Assembly (NCBI GenBank): GCA_955652655.1
Contig: CATPCK010000539.1
Location: 1 to 5,044, forward strand
Length of the DNA stretch: 5,044 nt
From: an uncultured Ktedonobacteraceae bacterium
Lineage (GTDB): Bacteria; Chloroflexota; Ktedonobacteria; Ktedonobacterales; Ktedonobacteraceae
Direction of reading: 5' to 3'
Part shown: piece by piece, positions 1-5,044 of the stretch
Layout: every line of letters begins with the position of its first letter
Position numbering within the stretch: position 1 is the stretch's first letter
Notes under the pieces: generated by a model
Database searches by the model: none
What the model was told of the DNA's origin: nothing
What the model saw: the letters and a program-made list of their open reading frames with translations, nothing else
Program-made: the position numbers and the translations under genes

Positions 1-147
1 CTGCAAATATTGCTCATGGGTGTAGTAGCGCCGATTCGTGGGGCTACGGAACGCAGGCAGGATGCCCTTGCGATCCCATTTTTGCAAGGTGTTGACAGAT
101 TTTCCAATGAGCTTCCCGAATTGTTTTGGTGAATACGTATGATCCAT
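1..147 (-). CDS. tnpA: IS607-family serine recombinase (TnpA), N-terminal part, runs off left edge
   Basis: Reading leftward from an ATG at 147 gives 49 uninterrupted codons to the window edge. The peptide begins MDHTYSPKQFGKLIGKSV and contains NTLQKWDRKGILPAF and PTNRRYYTHEQYL. This is the MerR-like helix-turn-helix that opens IS607-type transposases: 'YSPKQFGKLIGKSVNTLQKWD' is the helix-turn-helix and 'NRRYYTHEQYL' the wing. In that family the domain binds the element ends, and a serine-recombinase catalytic domain follows. The catalytic serine would lie beyond the edge and is not seen, and neither is a tnpB partner. The PTNRRYYTHEQYL stretch is much closer to IS607 TnpA than to ordinary MerR regulators, which I consider the main alternative. 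An in-frame GTG two codons upstream (153) follows an AGG at a reasonable distance and is an alternative start. The ATG is preferred because the predicted promoter would start RNA at about 147. In IS607-type elements tnpA lies near one end, so the element end probably falls between about 150 and 246. Confidence 0.82.
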   Translation of the reverse strand, partial: MDHTYSPKQFGKLIGKSVNTLQKWDRKGILPAFRSPTNRRYYTHEQYLQ

Positions 148-153
148 GCACAC

Positions 154-182
154 ATTTTAACCTATCATCATCTCTTTTTCAA
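154..182 (-). promoter_or_regulatory. Sigma-70-type promoter for the IS607 tnpA
   Basis: On the minus strand TTGAAA (177-182) and TAAAAT (154-159) each match the -35 and -10 consensus at five of six bases and are exactly 17 nt apart. A start about 7 nt beyond the -10 falls at about 147, the A of the proposed ATG. The transcript would then be leaderless or nearly so. The assignment rests on consensus matching only. Confidence 0.55.
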
Positions 183-246
183 TACTGTTAAAATCTCTCT
201 TTCAGGTCCAGGCAGATGACCTTGGATCCGTTTATTCCATTACAAA

Positions 247-1653
247 CTACCTGCGAGAACCTACCAGTTCGCGGGCTTCGCGGCCATCGGGTGTGCGGCC
301 GCGCCTGAGGCGGTTGAAACCAAGTTCGCCTTTTTCCCAGATGACGAGCAGCATACTGGCATTAAAGATGGAAGAGTAGGTACCACTGATGATACCGATC
401 AGCAGGGCCAGCGTAAAGGTGCGAATGCTTAAACCACCAAAGAGCGTGAGCGCGGTGAGGGTGAAAATGACGGTCAGCGATGTGTTCAGCGAACGCGCCA
501 TGGTTTGCACAAGGCTCGCGTTGACGACCTGCTCAAAAGTCTCTGAGGTGCGGCGCTGCATATTTTCTCTGATCCTGTCGAAGACCACTATAGTATCATG
601 GACAGAGAAACCGACCACCGTCAGGATCGCTGTGATAAACAGTGTGTCGACCTGGACATTTAGCAGCCAGCCCAGGATAGAGAAGATGCCAAGCACCACC
701 AGTACGTCATGCAAGAGGGCAATGATAGCACATGCTCCATAACGCCAGGGTTTCGCCACCTTGCGGAACGAGAACCAGACGTAGAGCAAGATACAGACCG
801 AGGCAGCGAGGACGGCCAGAAATGCTCGAAGCGTTGTCTCACTCGCTACTGAGGCGGACACCGATGCGTTAGAGATCACATATGTATAGCCGCCGTTCCC
901 TTTGAAGATAGCGGATGCAATGGTAACCAGCTTGTCGCTGTTCACTTCGGAACTGGTTAAAAGGGTCACCGTCTCAACGGTGTTGCCTGCCTGGGCATCA
1001 ACCACGTGTACAGCGATGGGGGCAGCATTGGACGTGGGTGTCGCGGTCGCTGTCGGTGAAGCAGCGGGTGTTGGCGTCCCTTTGCCGACCGTGGCCGTGG
1101 CTTTTGGCCTGGTTGTCGCAGTGGCCGTGGCCTGTTGCACCGATGTAGTAGGTATGACCGTTGGCGTAACTGAAACCCCCGAGGGGTTAGCGGTGTTGGG
1201 TATCCTGGCCAGCACTGTTTTAATATCAGCCGGTGTAGCAGGCGCTCCCTGGAAGTTCGTGATGTTGAGGACACTGATCTTTTTATTATCTATAGACAGG
1301 TCATTAACCTGCACAGTAAGCTGTGATCCGTACTGTTTTTGCAGGGTGCTGATAAGATAGCTTGTCACATTTTGATCGATCTGGGTGTTTAAGCGTACCC
1401 AGACGACACCTGGGCCTTTTAAAGTCGTGTTGGTGCCGGTGAGAACCTCCAAATTTTCCAGTTTTAGCGGCTTGAGATAGCTTGTCATCTGTGTGGAAGT
1501 GATATTGGTGCTGGGACGCAGCTCTATGGTAGCGCCAGATCTAAAGTCGATGCCGACGTTGAGGCCCTTCACCAGCAAAGATATCGTACCCGGGACGATG
1601 ACGATCAACGATATAATCAGAAACAGGTATCGTTTTCCTACAAGATTGAACAC
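247..1653 (-). CDS. secF: SecF, protein translocase subunit with enlarged extracytoplasmic domain
   Basis: SecF pairs with SecD in the cytoplasmic membrane and uses ion motive force to complete export of proteins emerging from SecYEG. The 468-residue product has six predicted membrane segments: about 9-28, 276-295, 305-328, 338-358, 390-408 and 412-437. Family motifs are clear: VGIDFRSGATIEL (33-45), ALLHDVLVVLGIFSILG (312-328), TVVGFSVHDTIVVFDRIREN (345-364) and ARSLNTSLTVIFTLTAL (386-402). D353 and R387 sit where the proton-path Asp and Arg of the family are expected. The usual length is about 300 residues; the excess lies in the first extracytoplasmic loop (29-275), which includes a Pro/Thr/Ala-rich linker at about 160-212. 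The signature GG after DF is SG here. The start is GTG at 1653, with AGGAGG 5 nt upstream directly abutting the secD stop, so translation is probably coupled to secD. The stop is TAG at 247-249. No convincing terminator is seen before tnpA. Confidence 0.96.
   Translation of the reverse strand: MFNLVGKRYLFLIISLIVIVPGTISLLVKGLNVGIDFRSGATIELRPSTNITSTQMTSYLKPLKLENLEVLTGTNTTLKGPGVVWVRLNTQIDQNVTSYLISTLQKQYGSQLTVQVNDLSIDNKKISVLNITNFQGAPATPADIKTVLARIPNTANPSGVSVTPTVIPTTSVQQATATATTRPKATATVGKGTPTPAASPTATATPTSNAAPIAVHVVDAQAGNTVETVTLLTSSEVNSDKLVTIASAIFKGNGGYTYVISNASVSASVASETTLRAFLAVLAASVCILLYVWFSFRKVAKPWRYGACAIIALLHDVLVVLGIFSILGWLLNVQVDTLFITAILTVVGFSVHDTIVVFDRIRENMQRRTSETFEQVVNASLVQTMARSLNTSLTVIFTLTALTLFGGLSIRTFTLALLIGIISGTYSSIFNASMLLVIWEKGELGFNRLRRGRTPDGREARELVGSRR
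1018..1176 (-). repeat. Low-complexity Pro/Thr/Ala linker within secF
   Basis: This stretch encodes about residues 160-212 of SecF, almost entirely Thr, Pro, Ala, Ser and Val, and is expected to be disordered and outside the cytoplasm. It contains an exact 11-nt direct repeat, GTGGCCGTGGC on the plus strand, at 1091-1101 and 1121-1131. The period is exactly 30 nt, giving the repeated Ala-Thr runs at residues 175 and 185. Such linkers are common in Chloroflexota surface proteins, though not usual in SecF to my knowledge. Confidence 0.7.
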
Positions 1654-1658
1654 GGCAT

Positions 1659-1664
1659 CCTCCT
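1659..1664 (-). promoter_or_regulatory. Ribosome binding site of secF, deciding a GTG start
   Basis: AGGAGG on the minus strand lies immediately after the secD TAG (1665-1667) and 5 nt before GTG at 1651-1653. An ATG also follows the AGGAGG directly (1656-1658), but it is out of frame with SecF and too close for initiation. The GTG is therefore the supported start. Confidence 0.75.
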
Positions 1665-3065
1665 CTAAACTGTGCTGTTCCGCCGCGCCAGGGATGCCGA
1701 GGCTATAGAGCCAGCCGGAAGTCCAAACAGTGCGGGATGATTGACAACGCCAGTCGGCACAAGCACGTTCAGGAAGGTGCGGGTGACAACAATGGCTGTA
1801 AACATACTTACTAAGACACCCAGGAACAGGTTTGTGGCAAAGCCAACGATGATGCTCGCGCCAAAGTTGCTGCCAAAGTAGAAGAGCACGGCGCAGGTGA
1901 TCAGTGTCGAGATGTTTGAGTCGCGGATGGAGGGCCAGGCGCGTTTCCAGCCTATATCGATGGCCGAGGAGAGCATTCTGCCTGCTCGTAACTCTTCCTT
2001 GACGCGTTCAAAAATCAGCACGTTGGCGTCGACCGCCATACCAATTGAGAGGATGAAACCGGCGATACCAGCGAGTGTCAGTGTGAAACCGAAGATTTTG
2101 AAAATGGCCAATGTGAACAGGGCGTAGAGTATTAATGCCGCATCAGCCAGCAATCCCGGCAGGCGATAGTATAATATCATAAAGAGGATGACAATGCTCA
2201 GGCCGATAATCCCGGCGATGATGCTCTTGATAATCGAGTCGGTACCGAGCGTTGCCCCAACGGTTTCTTCGCTGGCAATCTGGAGCGAGAGCGGTAGTGC
2301 GCCATATTGCAAGACTGTCACAATAGACTGTGCCTCGGCTTGCGTGAACTGGCCCGTGATAATACCTGGCCCATTGATCTGGCTTTTGATGCTTGCTGAA
2401 GAGATGACCTTACGATCCAGGGTGATGGTTAGCTGGTCGCCAATATGCTTGCCGGTAAAATCGCCGAACTGAGCGATGGCGCCACCTTGCATCTCAAAAT
2501 TGATGATGACCGCGCCGGTCTGCTGGTCAGTACCGACACTGATCTGGTTGGGATCGAGGTCTTTACCGGTAAATTGTGGTTTGCCGCCAGGATTGTTCTG
2601 GGTGAATTGGGTTGGGTCCAGCGTTGCTCCCGGTGCCAGGGGAGTCTGGCCGGTATCCCAGAACTCCAGGTTTCCGGGTCTCAGGATGGTCCTGATTTGC
2701 TGATCCTGATTACCACTGTTTAAGCCGGGAAGTTCAAGGGCGATACTCTGGTTGCCCTTGCTGTCTGTCAGTGTACGGATATTTGGCTCATTCACGCCAA
2801 GGCCACCGTTGACACGCTTCGTAATTTGCTGCACAGTGGAACTTATCGCGCTGTCGACCTCCGCTTTGGTGTAATGCTTCGCGGGATCGGGCGTCAGCAG
2901 GACGCTTACGCCGCCTTGCAGGTCAAGTCCCAGCTTGATGCTATATGGATTATTGATACCGTGCCATGTCTTGCCAGTTGTGGAGTTTGGCCAGAAGTCC
3001 ACGAAGGCCGCGCCCGCGGTCAACAAAACAATAATCAGGAGGAGTAGTAGTGTTCCTCGACGCAT
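1665..3065 (-). CDS. secD: SecD, protein translocase subunit
   Basis: SecD is the larger partner of SecF; its extracytoplasmic domain captures the emerging preprotein and its membrane part carries the ion path. The 466-residue product has a membrane anchor at about 5-22, then an extracytoplasmic region of about 23-276. Within that region lie GLDLQGG (46-52), the QFTGKDL stretch (164-170), the head-to-base sequence TLDRKVISSASIKSQI (215-230) and GQFTQAEAQSIVTVLQYGAL (238-257). A bundle of five membrane segments follows from about 277. It contains GMAVDANVLIFERVKEE (342-358), whose D346 matches the conserved ion-path Asp, and SIRDSNISTLIT (379-390). Length is within the family range and no frame break is seen. 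The usually conserved Pro in 'SAP.I' is Ser here (SSASI). The ATG at 3065 is preceded by GAGGGG (3076-3081) with 10 nt spacing. It is the first gene of the secD-secF pair; no yajC lies between it and its promoter region. Confidence 0.97.
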   Translation of the reverse strand: MRRGTLLLLLIIVLLTAGAAFVDFWPNSTTGKTWHGINNPYSIKLGLDLQGGVSVLLTPDPAKHYTKAEVDSAISSTVQQITKRVNGGLGVNEPNIRTLTDSKGNQSIALELPGLNSGNQDQQIRTILRPGNLEFWDTGQTPLAPGATLDPTQFTQNNPGGKPQFTGKDLDPNQISVGTDQQTGAVIINFEMQGGAIAQFGDFTGKHIGDQLTITLDRKVISSASIKSQINGPGIITGQFTQAEAQSIVTVLQYGALPLSLQIASEETVGATLGTDSIIKSIIAGIIGLSIVILFMILYYRLPGLLADAALILYALFTLAIFKIFGFTLTLAGIAGFILSIGMAVDANVLIFERVKEELRAGRMLSSAIDIGWKRAWPSIRDSNISTLITCAVLFYFGSNFGASIIVGFATNLFLGVLVSMFTAIVVTRTFLNVLVPTGVVNHPALFGLPAGSIASASLARRNSTV

Positions 3066-3087
3066 TGGTGTATATCCCCTCAGTGTA

Positions 3088-3112
3088 TTCTATCGAAGAT
3101 AGAAACTATCTT
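3088..3112 (-). promoter_or_regulatory. Two overlapping, mutually exclusive 7-bp hairpins in the secD leader
   Basis: Plus-strand TTCTATC (3088-3094) pairs with GATAGAA (3098-3104) across a 3-nt loop. AAGATAG (3096-3102) pairs with CTATCTT (3106-3112), also across 3 nt. Both are perfect but share 3096-3104, so only one can form at a time. They lie 23-47 nt upstream of the secD ATG and 7 nt from its ribosome binding site. A role as an RNA switch or as a protein operator is inference. Confidence 0.4.
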
Positions 3113-3179
3113 AAACAGGCGTTTGCAAGCATCTTATGATGTAGGACACATATGCCCTATCGTGCATTGATTTCTGTGC

Positions 3180-3208
3180 AGTATAGCATAGTTGTTCCTA
3201 CTTGCATA
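3180..3208 (-). promoter_or_regulatory. Candidate extended -10 promoter for secD-secF
   Basis: The minus strand carries TG-C-TATACT (3180-3188), an extended -10 with five of six bases matching. At 17 nt spacing the -35 is weak (TATGCA, 3203-3208), as is common for extended -10 promoters. An A-rich stretch at 3222-3228 sits where an UP element would lie. The start would be near 3173, leaving a leader of about 108 nt before secD. Confidence 0.45.
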
Positions 3209-3327
3209 TCCCACCTGTTTACTTTTTCAAGTCTATTTGGGAGCCCTGTTTATTTTTTTCTTTCATGAGCATAACGATATCACGATGACTTTCGTCACCA
3301 TAGATTATATTTACCCTATGTGAAGGC

Positions 3328-3356
3328 TTGACAACAAAATAGCAATATGTTATACA
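3328..3356 (+). promoter_or_regulatory. Strong sigma-70-type promoter for the ABC transporter operon
   Basis: TTGACA (3328-3333) is a perfect -35. It is followed after exactly 17 nt by TATACA (3351-3356), preceded by TG at 3348-3349, making an extended -10 (TGTTATACA). The start is expected near 3363. This is the best promoter match in the window and points toward the ABC genes, giving a leader of about 290 nt. Confidence 0.65.
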
Positions 3357-3374
3357 TGTACAAGAGTTATAACA
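3348..3374. promoter_or_regulatory. Operator-like dyad over the ABC promoter
   Basis: TGTTATA (3348-3354) and TATAACA (3368-3374) are perfect 7-nt inverted repeats separated by 13 nt. They cover the extended -10 and the predicted start point. The spacer begins inside a second, 8-nt palindrome TACATGTA (3353-3360). The position suits a repressor that blocks RNA polymerase. No regulator gene is in the window, so the partner is unknown. Confidence 0.4.
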
Positions 3375-3408
3375 AAGAGCTATATTCCTTGGGGATAGGA
3401 GCGCACTG

Positions 3409-3465
3409 ATGAAATGCGCTATTCTTGTGAAGACCGGCCTCAATTGTAGAACTTTCGCTATATAA
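3409..3465 (+). CDS. Possible 18-residue leader peptide upstream of the ABC genes
   Basis: An ATG at 3409 is preceded by AGGAG (3397-3401) at a near-ideal 7-nt spacing, and lies about 46 nt beyond the predicted transcription start. The reading frame encodes MKCAILVKTGLNCRTFAI and ends with TAA at 3463-3465, 191 nt before the ATPase start. The peptide is basic with two cysteines and matches no family I know. Either it is translated as a regulatory leader peptide or the ribosome binding site match is chance. The better promoter and better ribosome binding site both precede it, which makes it worth recording. Confidence 0.35.
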   Translation: MKCAILVKTGLNCRTFAI

Positions 3466-3528
3466 CATCGTAGCTACATTAGTAAAGAATGTGCTCAGGG
3501 TTTCTGTGAAAGAAAAAGAGCGGCGCCA

Positions 3529-3550
3529 TTGGAGAATTGGGCATCTCCAA
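3529..3550 (+). promoter_or_regulatory. Hairpin in the ABC operon leader
   Basis: TTGGAGA (3529-3535) and TCTCCAA (3544-3550) form a perfect 7-bp stem with an 8-nt loop. No T-run follows, so it is not a simple intrinsic terminator. It lies between the short leader ORF and the ATPase start. Confidence 0.35.
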
Positions 3551-3639
3551 CGTACCTCTTATAGGGGGATGGGGCGTCGCCTTTAAATGGTCAAACACAT
3601 TTCATCCTGGTTTTCAGGTTGGTATTACTAAAGAGCAAG

Positions 3640-3645
3640 AAGGAG
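3640..3645 (+). promoter_or_regulatory. Ribosome binding site of the ABC ATPase, deciding the start
   Basis: AAGGAG is followed after 11 nt by ATG at 3657. The frame stays open upstream to a TTG at 3537, but those 40 codons have no family character and no ribosome binding site. A later ATG at 3696 has only AGGG four nt away. The 3657 start is favoured but not certain. Confidence 0.55.
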
Positions 3646-3656
3646 CAACAATATCA

Positions 3657-4418
3657 ATGGATGAGGTAAGGATCTTTAATGACAAACAGGGAAATATGCC
3701 TGTAAATCAGTCAAACGATAAAGTTGTCATGGATGTGCGCGATATTACCAAAAGCCTGCCGTTGGGACGTGAAAGGATCGATATTCTCAAGGGTATCAGT
3801 TTTCAGATAATGAGTGGGGAATTCGTCTCCATTGTCGGGCCATCTGGTTCGGGTAAAAGCACGCTGCTAGGCATCATCGCCGGTCTGGATAACCCCACTA
3901 GCGGCCAGGTATTGATCGATGGCGTCGATATCACGCGCATGAGCGAGGGAAAACTGGCCGTAGTGCGCAATAACAAGATTGGCATGGTCTTTCAGGCCTT
4001 CAATTTGATTCCAACCTTGACGGCGCAGGAAAATGTCGAGGTCCCGCTCTACGTAGGTAAACATAAAGGCGCCCCATCCACGCGCGCGAAAGAACTGCTG
4101 AACCTGGTGGGCCTTTCACATCGCCTTGAGCATCGTCCAAACCAGCTCTCTGGTGGTGAGCAGCAGCGTGTTGCTATTGCCAGGTCGCTGGCAACAGATC
4201 CCGCCTTCGTGATCGCCGACGAGCCGACAGGCAACCTGGATGCCAAGAATGGTGAGAACGTCCTCAATTTGATTGCGTACCTGCGCGAACAAACAGGGAA
4301 AACCTTTATTATCGCGACTCATGACCCGGTAGTTGCCTCACATGCCGACCGCTCTATCCGTCTCGTGGATGGATTAATTGCCGGTATCGATATTATTGGG
4401 GGGAAGATTGCCCGATGA
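3657..4418 (+). CDS. ABC transporter ATP-binding protein, MacB/LolD type
   Basis: A 253-residue cytoplasmic ATPase that would power the FtsX-like permease encoded next to it. Counting from ATG 3657, it has every ATP-site motif: Walker A GPSGSGKST (61-69), Q-loop VFQAFNLIP with Q113, signature LSGGEQQ (164-170), Walker B FVIADEP with D188 and E189 (184-190), a D-loop in GNLDAKNG (about 192-199), and the switch histidine in THD (H222). The FQAFNLIPTLTAQENVEVPL stretch and the 'ADEPTGNLD' form are typical of the MacB/LolD/FtsE group, which works by mechanotransmission more often than by classical transport. The N-terminus is about 25 residues longer than usual before the ABC fold begins at MDVRDITKSL, so a start at 3696 is possible. 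The gene is led by a strong promoter (3328-3356). It overlaps the permease start in an ATGA, showing a translationally coupled pair. The substrate is unknown. Confidence 0.94.
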   Translation: MDEVRIFNDKQGNMPVNQSNDKVVMDVRDITKSLPLGRERIDILKGISFQIMSGEFVSIVGPSGSGKSTLLGIIAGLDNPTSGQVLIDGVDITRMSEGKLAVVRNNKIGMVFQAFNLIPTLTAQENVEVPLYVGKHKGAPSTRAKELLNLVGLSHRLEHRPNQLSGGEQQRVAIARSLATDPAFVIADEPTGNLDAKNGENVLNLIAYLREQTGKTFIIATHDPVVASHADRSIRLVDGLIAGIDIIGGKIAR

Positions 4419-5044
4419 AAGCCTCAATGTACTTCAATTACACCACGCGTTCGCTGCTGCGTGGGGGCCAGCGTACCATCCTGGCGGTATTCTGCGTTGC
4501 CGTGGGTGTCATGGCTATCGTGTCCTTGCAGTTAGTGGGGCAAATGATCAATGGCGCGTTTACCAGCAATATCCGCGAAGCGAACGGTGGGGATATCGCG
4601 GTTACTTCGCAAACCCCATTGAAACCTGGTGACCTGACCTTCTTCGATAACCTCAAGAACAAAGGCACTATTACAAGTTATACGCCTACCATCAGTGGGA
4701 GTGCTTCGACCAGCCTGGCGTCGGCAAGCACACAGTCTTTTACATTGGAAGCGGTTGATCCAGGTACCTTCCCGGTTGTGACGCCGCCGGAATTTAAGGC
4801 GCCCGCGGATGGCACCATCACGGGTCTGCTGAAAAATAACCAGGTCGTCGTAGATCAGAACCTGATAGATCAATATAACAAAAAGGTGGGCGACACTCTG
4901 ACGGTGCACGCCAGTACCAGCGCCGGTTCTGGCGGCGTTACGCTGCATGTCAAGATTGTCGGTATTGTGAAGAATGTAGGTGTTTTCGCGCAGTCGAATG
5001 ATTTCATGCTCATTTCGCATGCTGATTACCAGGCCGCTGGCCCC
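4415..5044 (+). CDS. ABC transporter permease, MacB/FtsX type, N-terminal part, runs off right edge
   Basis: An open frame of 210 codons runs to the window edge from an ATG at 4415, which overlaps the ATPase stop by 4 nt (ATGA). The product begins MKASMYFNYTTRSLLRGGQR. A membrane helix follows at about 21-43 (TILAVFCVAVGVMAIVSLQL), then GQMINGAFTSNIREANGGDI, the standard entry to a MacB-type extracytoplasmic domain. The rest (about 45-210) looks like that domain, with VDPGTFP (114-120), NQVVVDQNL (142-150), KKVGDTLTVHA (156-166) and HVKIVGIVKNVG (178-189). The later FtsX membrane segments lie past the edge, so whether there is one FtsX unit or two cannot be told. A G-rich stretch (4398-4406) may serve as ribosome binding site. 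Together with the ATPase it should form a lipoprotein-, peptide- or drug-related mechanotransmission complex; the substrate is not evident. Confidence 0.92.
   Translation, partial: MKASMYFNYTTRSLLRGGQRTILAVFCVAVGVMAIVSLQLVGQMINGAFTSNIREANGGDIAVTSQTPLKPGDLTFFDNLKNKGTITSYTPTISGSASTSLASASTQSFTLEAVDPGTFPVVTPPEFKAPADGTITGLLKNNQVVVDQNLIDQYNKKVGDTLTVHASTSAGSGGVTLHVKIVGIVKNVGVFAQSNDFMLISHADYQAAGP

Larger units (their letters stand above)
3066..3656. other. Divergent intergenic region between secD and the ABC transporter genes
   Basis: These 591 nt are visibly richer in A and T than the flanking genes and hold no long gene I can support. They contain, from left to right: the secD leader with two overlapping hairpins (3088-3112), a leftward promoter (3180-3208), two T-rich direct repeats (3214-3228 and 3245-3260), a rightward promoter (3328-3356) with a dyad over its -10, a possible 18-codon ORF (3409-3465), and a hairpin (3529-3550). 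No known riboswitch class was recognised. Confidence 0.7.

Noticed and set aside
204..222. Possible terminator downstream of secF (AGGTC/GACCT stem)
   Set aside because: The stem is only 5 bp with a 9-nt loop and has no T-run on the secF strand, so it is too weak to call.
389..742. 117-codon plus-strand frame antisense to secF
   Set aside because: It is a shadow of the conserved membrane part of SecF, with no ribosome binding site or recognisable protein features.
1091..1131. Exact 11-nt direct repeats that could look like mobile or regulatory repeats
   Set aside because: They lie in frame within the SecF linker with a 30-nt period and are explained by repeated Ala-Thr codons.
902..1360. 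152-codon plus-strand frame antisense to secF, rich in Val and Ala
   Set aside because: Its composition is the reverse complement of the Thr/Pro/Ala linker of SecF; SecF is certain on the other strand.
3219..3443. 74-codon open frame on the minus strand in the divergent region
   Set aside because: It begins with TTG without a ribosome binding site, runs antisense through the best promoter of the region, and its predicted protein has no domain character.
3537..3656. 40-codon N-terminal extension of the ATPase starting at TTG 3537
   Set aside because: It has no ribosome binding site, includes the 3529-3550 hairpin at its start, and does not resemble the N-terminus of ABC ATPases; ATG 3657 has AAGGAG upstream.
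4532..5020. 162-codon minus-strand frame antisense to the permease
   Set aside because: The opposite strand encodes a clear MacB-type permease domain in an ATGA-coupled operon; this frame has an Arg-rich, non-family sequence.
1..5044. CRISPR array, tRNA, rRNA, or defence, toxin or phage genes
   Set aside because: No regularly spaced repeats, no tRNA-like cloverleaf and no such protein families were seen on either strand by eye.

Overview
The window reads as a chromosomal segment of a Chloroflexota bacterium, most likely of the Ktedonobacteria type. That is inferred from the Pro/Thr/Ala-rich linker of the 'TPTP...TATATPT' kind inside an extracytoplasmic domain, the separate secD and secF genes, moderate GC content and an IS607-type transposase gene. 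No rRNA or marker gene confirms it.

Layout. Positions 1-147 (minus) hold the first 49 codons of an IS607-family serine recombinase (TnpA) that runs off the left edge; it has its own good promoter at 154-182. Positions 247-1653 (minus) are secF and 1665-3065 (minus) are secD, an 11-nt-spaced operon transcribed secD then secF. Positions 3066-3656 are an AT-rich, divergent, mostly non-coding region. It holds a candidate secD promoter, two overlapping hairpins in the secD leader, a strong rightward promoter with an operator-like dyad over its -10, and a possible 18-codon leader ORF with a good ribosome binding site. Positions 3657-4418 (plus) encode a MacB/LolD-type ABC ATPase. This overlaps by 4 nt a MacB/FtsX-type permease gene (4415 to the right edge, incomplete).

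How the genes work together. SecD and SecF form the membrane complex that uses the proton (or sodium) motive force to help pull secreted proteins out of SecYEG. The ATPase and permease form a separate mechanotransmission-type ABC system whose substrate cannot be read from sequence. The two units are divergent and share only the intergenic region. The insertion element lies just downstream of secF.

Most of the window is ordinary housekeeping and transporter coding sequence. I do not see a convincing new biological system. The points most worth a second look are: the enlarged SecF extracytoplasmic domain, which may be a tandem duplication split by a disordered linker; the long ABC leader with its candidate operator and leader peptide; and the transposase promoter, whose predicted transcript would start at or next to the start codon.
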